A stretch of DNA of 33,788 nt from an uncultured Opitutia bacterium (lineage in GTDB: Bacteria > Verrucomicrobiota > Verrucomicrobiia > Opitutales > UBA953): positions 1-33,788 of the forward strand of contig CAIVVQ010000176.1 of assembly GCA_903909465.1 (NCBI GenBank), written 5' to 3'. The notes below the pieces were generated by a model. That model was not told where the DNA came from and made no database searches. It saw only the letters and a program-made list of their open reading frames with translations. Shown here piece after piece: positions 28,327 through 33,788 of the stretch. A program made the position numbers and the translations under genes. Numbering within the stretch: the stretch's first letter is position 1; each line of letters begins with the position of its first letter.

Positions 28327-30858
28327 ATGCGGCTTCGCCTAATGTCTAACCCCAGACCGGCTAATCGTTCATACTCCACGGAAGCTCTCGAGCATTGGTT
28401 CGAAGCACTGCCGGAGGAGTGGGAACGCATGTTTAAAGCCAAAGACCTAACCGCGGGTCGCAAACTCTACACCGAAGGCTTGGTTCGCTCGATTGAATTG
28501 AAGCCATCGACGGCCGAGGTCCAAATTAAGTCGGAAATGTTAAGCGTGCGCGCGGTGATCGAGTTGCGTACGGGGAAGTTGGAATGGCGGAGTTCTTTGC
28601 CGGACTCGGAAAATGGCGCGCCATATGCTATTGCCGCCATGTATGAGGTGGAAGAATTACTGGCCGATGAAATTAAGGCCATTGATGACTCGGTGGTTCC
28701 AGTGGATGTGGTGGTACCGGTGGCACCCGAGCCACGTGAAACCAATCACAAGAACACTTTAAAACTTCAGGTAACCTTTGCCCTTACATCGGAAGGCTTA
28801 ACCACTTCCGCCGCATGGGTAGGCCGCGGTGGCCATGCCCATAATTGCTTCGGACCAGGATCCATTCCTGGCGATGAGCTATCGGACGAACAACGTCAGA
28901 CCCTTTTTCGATTTAGCAACGTCGCCCACCGCGCCGGTTTCACCTACAGTAAGACCTCGGGCATGTGGGCGCTTGATAACATCGGACGCATCGAACGATT
29001 CGTTCGCGAAGAATTAAACGAATGGAGAAAGCGTTTTAAGTTACAGGGTGAAGATGCGCTAACAATTTTCCGCAACGAACAACTCCAGGTAGCGGTTGAT
29101 GCCGATGCGGAAGCAGGGCAGGATGGGAAATCGTTCCGCCTCAACTGGCGCCTCAAAGCAGGTACGCACCAACTATTACCTGACGAGCAAAAACTTTTAC
29201 TGAAGGCCGGAGGTCGACCGGTGATATTACCCGGCAAGGGTGTAGTGGCATACAACGCTTCGGTTGCAGACTTTTCTGAAGACTGGAAGGTGAAGGACGG
29301 AGAGGTTCCACGTTATTTACTCTTATCGCTTTTCGATCACGTCGCCGTGGGCAGTTTGAGGTTAAACAATGACTTAAAAGAGTGGAAGGATCGCCTCCTG
29401 CAAGAACCCGCCGCTCCTGAGGGCCTGCCAGCTCACCTGCGCCCATATCAAGCCAAAGGCGTCGCCTGGCTCAGTCGATTATGCGACCTCGGATCACACC
29501 CCTTATTGGCCGATGAAATGGGCCTGGGTAAGACTGTACAGGTTTTAGCTCTTCTCGCTTCACGTCCTGCAGGTGAGCGTTCGCTCATTGTCTGCCCGGC
29601 GAGTGTCATTCCCGTTTGGTTGGGGGAAATTCGAAAATTCCATCCCGAGCTTCAGGCATCGGTGTTAACGACTGACGATGATTTCAATAAATCACCGCAG
29701 GCCAAATTATGGATTTCGAGTTACACGCAGCTGCGCCGACATTCCGATCAATTGGTAAATATTAAATTTGGGTATGTCGTATTAGACGAAGCACAGGCGA
29801 TTAAAAATCCGGAGGCGAAGACAACTCAGACTTGTTTATCGGTTCAGGCCGATCACCGCATTGCGATCACTGGAACGCCACTGGAGAATCGACCGACGGA
29901 CCTTTGGACTATTTTCCGATTCCTCATGCCCGGTCTCTTGGGCAAGCGTGCGCAATTTGAACGCGTGATGCAGCGCGATGCGGCAGTGGCCCTCGCTAAA
30001 GTTCGTCGGCAGGTTTCACCGTTTATTCTTCGACGCCTAAAACGTCACGTGGCATCGGATATTCCACCCAAGATGGAAGTCGTCTTGCCTTGTCCTCTGA
30101 CTCTCGAGCAGCGCGCCCTGTATCAACATTTGACGCAGGGTAGTGGTCTATCGGGTGAATTGGCAGGCTTGCTCTCGAAGGACGCCACCTCGGTCTTGAC
30201 GCTCTTAATGCGACTGCGACAAGTCTGCTGTGACCCCGGATTGCTACCGGATAATTCGGACTGCCCAAGTTTACACTCAGGTAAGGTGACCTTATTGATT
30301 TCAAAACTTTCGGAAATTTCAGCGAACGGTTCGAAGGCAGTCGTTTTCTCACAATTTGTTTCCTTACTCGAACGGGTAAAGTCGGCCCTCGCACGCGACT
30401 TGCCGCATTTACCTATTTTTGAATTAACCGGCGAAACCAAAGATCGCTCTAAGCCAGTGGAGGAATTTAAGAACACTAACGGACCAGCATTATTCCTGGC
30501 CTCACTCAAGGCAGGCGGCACGGGCATAACTTTAAATACGGCAGAATATGTATTCTTAATGGACCCCTGGTGGAACCCCGCCGTGGAAGCTCAAGCCGTG
30601 GATCGCGTGCACCGTATCGGACAAAAGAATCCGGTTTTGATTTATCGCATGATTGCGCCCGGCACGGTGGAGGAGCGCATTGAAGAACTAAAGCAAGAGA
30701 AGCGCGAATTATTCTCGGCTGTGGTCGGCGATATTCCGGATATGACGGATTGGACGCGACACTTCACATCGCTCGATGCCCTGATACGCTTGAGTGATTC
30801 GCCCGCTGCCGCGGCCTCTGCCGAGCCCGTGCGAGAGAATGGCGATAACGACCACTGA
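28327..30858 (+). CDS. SNF2-family DEAD/DEAH-box helicase with degenerate SWIM-like N-terminus
   Basis: About 843 aa from ATG 28327 (28342 also possible; ORF track uses TTG 28300); LADEMGLGKTVQVLALL, VVLDEAQAIKNP, FLASLKAGGTGITLNTAEYVFLMDPWWNPAVEAQAVDRVHRIGQ. Confidence 0.94.
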   Translation: MRLRLMSNPRPANRSYSTEALEHWFEALPEEWERMFKAKDLTAGRKLYTEGLVRSIELKPSTAEVQIKSEMLSVRAVIELRTGKLEWRSSLPDSENGAPYAIAAMYEVEELLADEIKAIDDSVVPVDVVVPVAPEPRETNHKNTLKLQVTFALTSEGLTTSAAWVGRGGHAHNCFGPGSIPGDELSDEQRQTLFRFSNVAHRAGFTYSKTSGMWALDNIGRIERFVREELNEWRKRFKLQGEDALTIFRNEQLQVAVDADAEAGQDGKSFRLNWRLKAGTHQLLPDEQKLLLKAGGRPVILPGKGVVAYNASVADFSEDWKVKDGEVPRYLLLSLFDHVAVGSLRLNNDLKEWKDRLLQEPAAPEGLPAHLRPYQAKGVAWLSRLCDLGSHPLLADEMGLGKTVQVLALLASRPAGERSLIVCPASVIPVWLGEIRKFHPELQASVLTTDDDFNKSPQAKLWISSYTQLRRHSDQLVNIKFGYVVLDEAQAIKNPEAKTTQTCLSVQADHRIAITGTPLENRPTDLWTIFRFLMPGLLGKRAQFERVMQRDAAVALAKVRRQVSPFILRRLKRHVASDIPPKMEVVLPCPLTLEQRALYQHLTQGSGLSGELAGLLSKDATSVLTLLMRLRQVCCDPGLLPDNSDCPSLHSGKVTLLISKLSEISANGSKAVVFSQFVSLLERVKSALARDLPHLPIFELTGETKDRSKPVEEFKNTNGPALFLASLKAGGTGITLNTAEYVFLMDPWWNPAVEAQAVDRVHRIGQKNPVLIYRMIAPGTVEERIEELKQEKRELFSAVVGDIPDMTDWTRHFTSLDALIRLSDSPAAAASAEPVRENGDNDH

Positions 30859-30859
30859 G

Positions 30860-32239
30860 TTACTTAGCGATCAAGTCGTACTCTTCGGCGCCCGTCACCG
30901 TGACTTCAGCGAATTCGCCCACGGAAAGTTTCTTGGGTACCTTGACGATACCGTCGATGTCCATCGCGTCACCTTGGCTACGGCCGACGCCTGGGCTCTC
31001 GATGAGCACGCGAATCTTGCGCCCGATAAAACGTTCTCCGCGCTCTTTAGAGAGTCGTTGCAGGAGTAACATCGCGCGCTCATAGCGCTCGAGTTTAACT
31101 TCATCGGAGAGGTGACCCTCCATCTTCGCAGCCTTAGTGCCTTCTTCTTTAGAATATTTAAAGATGCCAACGCGATCAAAGCGGGTGGCCTCGAGGAATT
31201 GCAGGAGTTCGGTAAAGTCGGCTTCGGTTTCGCCAGGGAAGCCGACGATGAAAGTTGTGCGAATAGCCATATCAGGCGCACCCATGCGCATACGTTGTAT
31301 GAGGTCACGAATGTAATCACCGCTGGTTTCACGCTGCATCGTGGTCAGCATCTTATCAGAAATGTGCTGCAGTGGGATATCGACGTAACGGGCGACGTGA
31401 CGGGACTTCGCAATCGTCTCAATTAACTCATCGCTCCAATGCGCCGGGTGGGTGTAGAGGAGGCGAATCCAAAAATCACCTTCGATGGTATCGAGCTCAC
31501 GAAGCAGGGAAGCAAGGGATTCACCTTTGGATGAATCGACTTTGCTGCGTGGGTTGGGTCGCTCTTCCGTCCAGCGATCCATGCCAAAGTAAGTCGTATC
31601 TTGCGAAATCAAGTTAAGCTCTTTGACGCCTTCTTTTACCAATTGATGGGCTTCCTTGACGACCGATTCAATCGTGCGGCTGCGGTGACGGCCGCGAATG
31701 CGCGGAATGATGCAGAACGTACAAGGGTGATTACAGCCTTCGGCGATTTTAATATAAGCGGAATGCTTCGGGGTGAGGCGGAAGCGAGGCGTGTCGAAAT
31801 CCGGAATAAAGGTCGTGATTTTGGAAACGAACTCAGTGCGACCTGCGGCACCACCCATGACCTTTTCGATAACCGGAACAATGTTAGTGACTTGATCGAG
31901 TCCGATAAAGGCATCGACGTGCGGAAGCTCAACGCGTCCCTTGGCACCTTCAACAACGGGGAGCGCACCTTGGTAACGTTGGGCCATACAGCCCGCGACA
32001 ATCAGCTTCTGGTCTTTGCGTCGGGCGGTGGCTTTGCCATCGCTCATCTCATAGATCGCTTCGAGGGCTTCGTGCTTGGAGGCGTCGATAAAGGAGCAGG
32101 TATTGACGATGATGACGTCGGCTTCCGCGGGATTACCGGTCATGGACATGCCAGCCTTGGCCAAGTGGCCAATCATGATTTCAGAATCGATGAGGTTCTT
32201 GGCACAACCAAGCGAGATTAGGCCTACTTTTACGGACAT
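30860..32239 (-). CDS. rimO: Ribosomal protein S12 methylthiotransferase RimO
   Basis: 459 aa; VGLISLGCAKNLIDSEIMIG, IIVNTCSFIDASKHEA, radical SAM EGCNHPCTFCIIPRIRGRHRSR. Confidence 0.95.
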   Translation of the reverse strand: MSVKVGLISLGCAKNLIDSEIMIGHLAKAGMSMTGNPAEADVIIVNTCSFIDASKHEALEAIYEMSDGKATARRKDQKLIVAGCMAQRYQGALPVVEGAKGRVELPHVDAFIGLDQVTNIVPVIEKVMGGAAGRTEFVSKITTFIPDFDTPRFRLTPKHSAYIKIAEGCNHPCTFCIIPRIRGRHRSRTIESVVKEAHQLVKEGVKELNLISQDTTYFGMDRWTEERPNPRSKVDSSKGESLASLLRELDTIEGDFWIRLLYTHPAHWSDELIETIAKSRHVARYVDIPLQHISDKMLTTMQRETSGDYIRDLIQRMRMGAPDMAIRTTFIVGFPGETEADFTELLQFLEATRFDRVGIFKYSKEEGTKAAKMEGHLSDEVKLERYERAMLLLQRLSKERGERFIGRKIRVLIESPGVGRSQGDAMDIDGIVKVPKKLSVGEFAEVTVTGAEEYDLIAK

Positions 32240-32293
32240 GGCTTCACAAAGAGCAGACTTTACGCGGAATGCAACCTTGCAGGCGGCTTTCGC

Positions 32294-33127
32294 TTAGAGC
32301 GTTAACCACGCTTTGGCTGGAATCGCTTCGGGACGGGCCAGCGGAGTGAGCCCGTAATTGCTGAGGCTCGCAAGCCAAGCGGTCACGTCGGAGGCGCCAG
32401 GGAAAAGTTTCTTGGCGGATGAGCCGACTTGTTTGCGGCGTTGCGTGAAGAGGGCGCGTGCGACTTCGCGAGCGCGTGGACTGAAGCGTTGGGCGTCGGA
32501 GCGCCGTTTCAAAACAAGCAAACAGGAATCCACTTTGGGCGGCGGACTAAAAGACTGACTAGGTACGGGGTGGATACGGATTTTTTCGAAAGCTAAATCC
32601 ACCTGGGCGGTGACAGCGGACCAGTGTTTCGTGCCCACATCGGCAGTCAGGCGCTCGGCGGCTTCGCGCTGCAACATTAAGACCATCATCGCTGGATGAG
32701 GTCCGGCGCAAATCGCATCCATCCACGGCGTGGAAATGGCGTAAGGTAAATTCGCGATGACCTTGAATGAACCCTCGGCCGGATTTTTTAAATCCGCCAG
32801 TGGCAGATCAACCGCGTCACCTTCAATCAGGAAAAAGTTTTGAGGCCAGCGAGGTAAAAGCGATTCGCGTAGGTGATGCACCATGGTGCGGTCGGCTTCG
32901 ACGGCGTGGAGGTGTACGCCGGCACCGAGCAGGGTGCGACTCAAAGTTCCTAATCCGGGTCCGATTTCCAGAATCGTATCACCCGCTTTTACTTCACCGA
33001 GCTCAAGGGATTTGCGGACAATGTTACCGTCGATCAAGAAATTCTGTCCGAGCCACTTTCTCGGCATATGCGATAGTCGCGCGAGGAGATCGCGCGTTTC
33101 CGACTGAGAAAGCGGGCCGTCGTTCAT
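32294..33127 (-). CDS. rsmA: 16S rRNA (adenine(1518)-N(6)/adenine(1519)-N(6))-dimethyltransferase
   Basis: 277 aa; RKWLGQNFLIDGNIVRK, ILEIGPGLGTLSRTLL, ANLPYAISTP. Confidence 0.95.
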   Translation of the reverse strand: MNDGPLSQSETRDLLARLSHMPRKWLGQNFLIDGNIVRKSLELGEVKAGDTILEIGPGLGTLSRTLLGAGVHLHAVEADRTMVHHLRESLLPRWPQNFFLIEGDAVDLPLADLKNPAEGSFKVIANLPYAISTPWMDAICAGPHPAMMVLMLQREAAERLTADVGTKHWSAVTAQVDLAFEKIRIHPVPSQSFSPPPKVDSCLLVLKRRSDAQRFSPRAREVARALFTQRRKQVGSSAKKLFPGASDVTAWLASLSNYGLTPLARPEAIPAKAWLTL

Positions 33128-33788
33128 TTGCCGCGGAAGGAATCGAGCAAGGCACGTGGGTTGGCGGCTCGCATGAGGGATTCGCCGACCAGTAAGGCGT
33201 GGGCACCGGCGGCTCGCATCCGCGCCGCGTCTTCGGCCGTTTTAATGCCGCTCTCTGCCACTTTTAAAATGTGCTTAGGCATTTGCGGGATAACCCGCTC
33301 GGCGAAGGATAAATCAATTTGAAAAGTAGAGAGGTTACGATTGTTCACGCCAATCATGTCAGGATTATGTGCGAGTGCGCGTTCGAGTTCAGCTTCATCG
33401 TGCACTTCGAAGAGTGCATCCAGTCCAGCTACTTTGGCAGCGTGATGAATTGGGCGAATTTCATCGTCCGACAGTCCTCGCACAATAATTAGGATACAGC
33501 GTGCGCCCACTTGTGCGGCTTCAAGCACTTGGTAGGGGTGTACCATGAAATCCTTGCGGATGCACGGGAGGGGCTTGGGACGAAGGGATTGATCTTTGAC
33601 CACGTCGATGAGGTCTTGAAGTTGCCCTTTGAAATATTGGCTCTCAGTGAGAACGGAGAGGCAATCAGCACCCGCATCGGCATAGAGTCGTGCTTGGTCA
33701 ACTGCGTTTACATCATCCTTGATGGTACCCACGCTCGGGGAGGCACGTTTAACTTCAGCAATAACGGTCAGTCGGCCGGGGGTGTTCA
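33124..33788 (-). CDS. trpC: Indole-3-glycerol-phosphate synthase (partial; N-terminus runs off the window)
   Basis: The same frame is open to the window edge: NTPGRLTVIAEVKRASPSVGTIKDDVNAVDQARLYADAGADCLSVLTE...LPCIRKDFMVHPYQVLEA...VAESGIKTAEDAARMRAAGAHALLVGESLM. The ORF-track start at 33732 is an internal GTG codon. Confidence 0.95.
   Translation of the reverse strand, partial: NTPGRLTVIAEVKRASPSVGTIKDDVNAVDQARLYADAGADCLSVLTESQYFKGQLQDLIDVVKDQSLRPKPLPCIRKDFMVHPYQVLEAAQVGARCILIIVRGLSDDEIRPIHHAAKVAGLDALFEVHDEAELERALAHNPDMIGVNNRNLSTFQIDLSFAERVIPQMPKHILKVAESGIKTAEDAARMRAAGAHALLVGESLMRAANPRALLDSFRGK

Noticed and set aside
31601-32221. 206 aa plus-strand ORF opposite rimO
   Set aside because: rimO is unambiguous on the other strand; the antisense product has no recognisable features.
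33124-33732. trpC as a complete 202 aa protein as listed in the ORF track
   Set aside because: The track start is an internal GTG; the same frame continues to the window end with the conserved IAEVKRASPS motif, so the gene is truncated by the window.
1-33788. CRISPR arrays, IS elements, prophage, toxin-antitoxin or defence islands, tRNA genes
   Set aside because: No regularly spaced repeats, transposase/integrase motifs or tRNA-like cloverleafs seen. Intergenic space is very limited and gene content is housekeeping.

Overview
The window is a dense, mostly housekeeping bacterial chromosome segment. The lineage is probably Verrucomicrobiota, inferred from gene content and DUF5069; this is unverified. 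Main blocks: a partial ScsB/DsbD-type disulfide reductase with a DUF6428 gene upstream; prfB followed by a putative ATP-grasp-like protein; a two-domain M16 peptidase; an eight-gene minus-strand run (STAS-MlaE, MlaF, MCE protein, PqiC-like lipoprotein, DUF5069, divergent SpoU, hypothetical, MFS) divergent from a plus-strand lpxR-ppx/gppA-SCO-His-rich protein run; valS, nucleotidyltransferase and epimerase; a small SRP RNA; sucA-sucB-lpdA; a SNF2 helicase; and rimO, rsmA and partial trpC. I found no CRISPR array, prophage, transposon, tRNA or rRNA. No obvious new defence-type system is visible. The best leads are (1) a Trx-before-TM domain order in the DsbD homologue, (2) a SNF2 helicase whose SWIM-like N-terminus lacks all four zinc-ligand positions, (3) a potentially bistable structured RNA between sucA and sucB, (4) a SpoU-like protein with altered catalytic motifs inside a lipid-transport operon, and (5) a duplicated HxHP-type protein coupled to an SCO protein. 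All calls come from reading the sequence and remembered family motifs; no searches were run.
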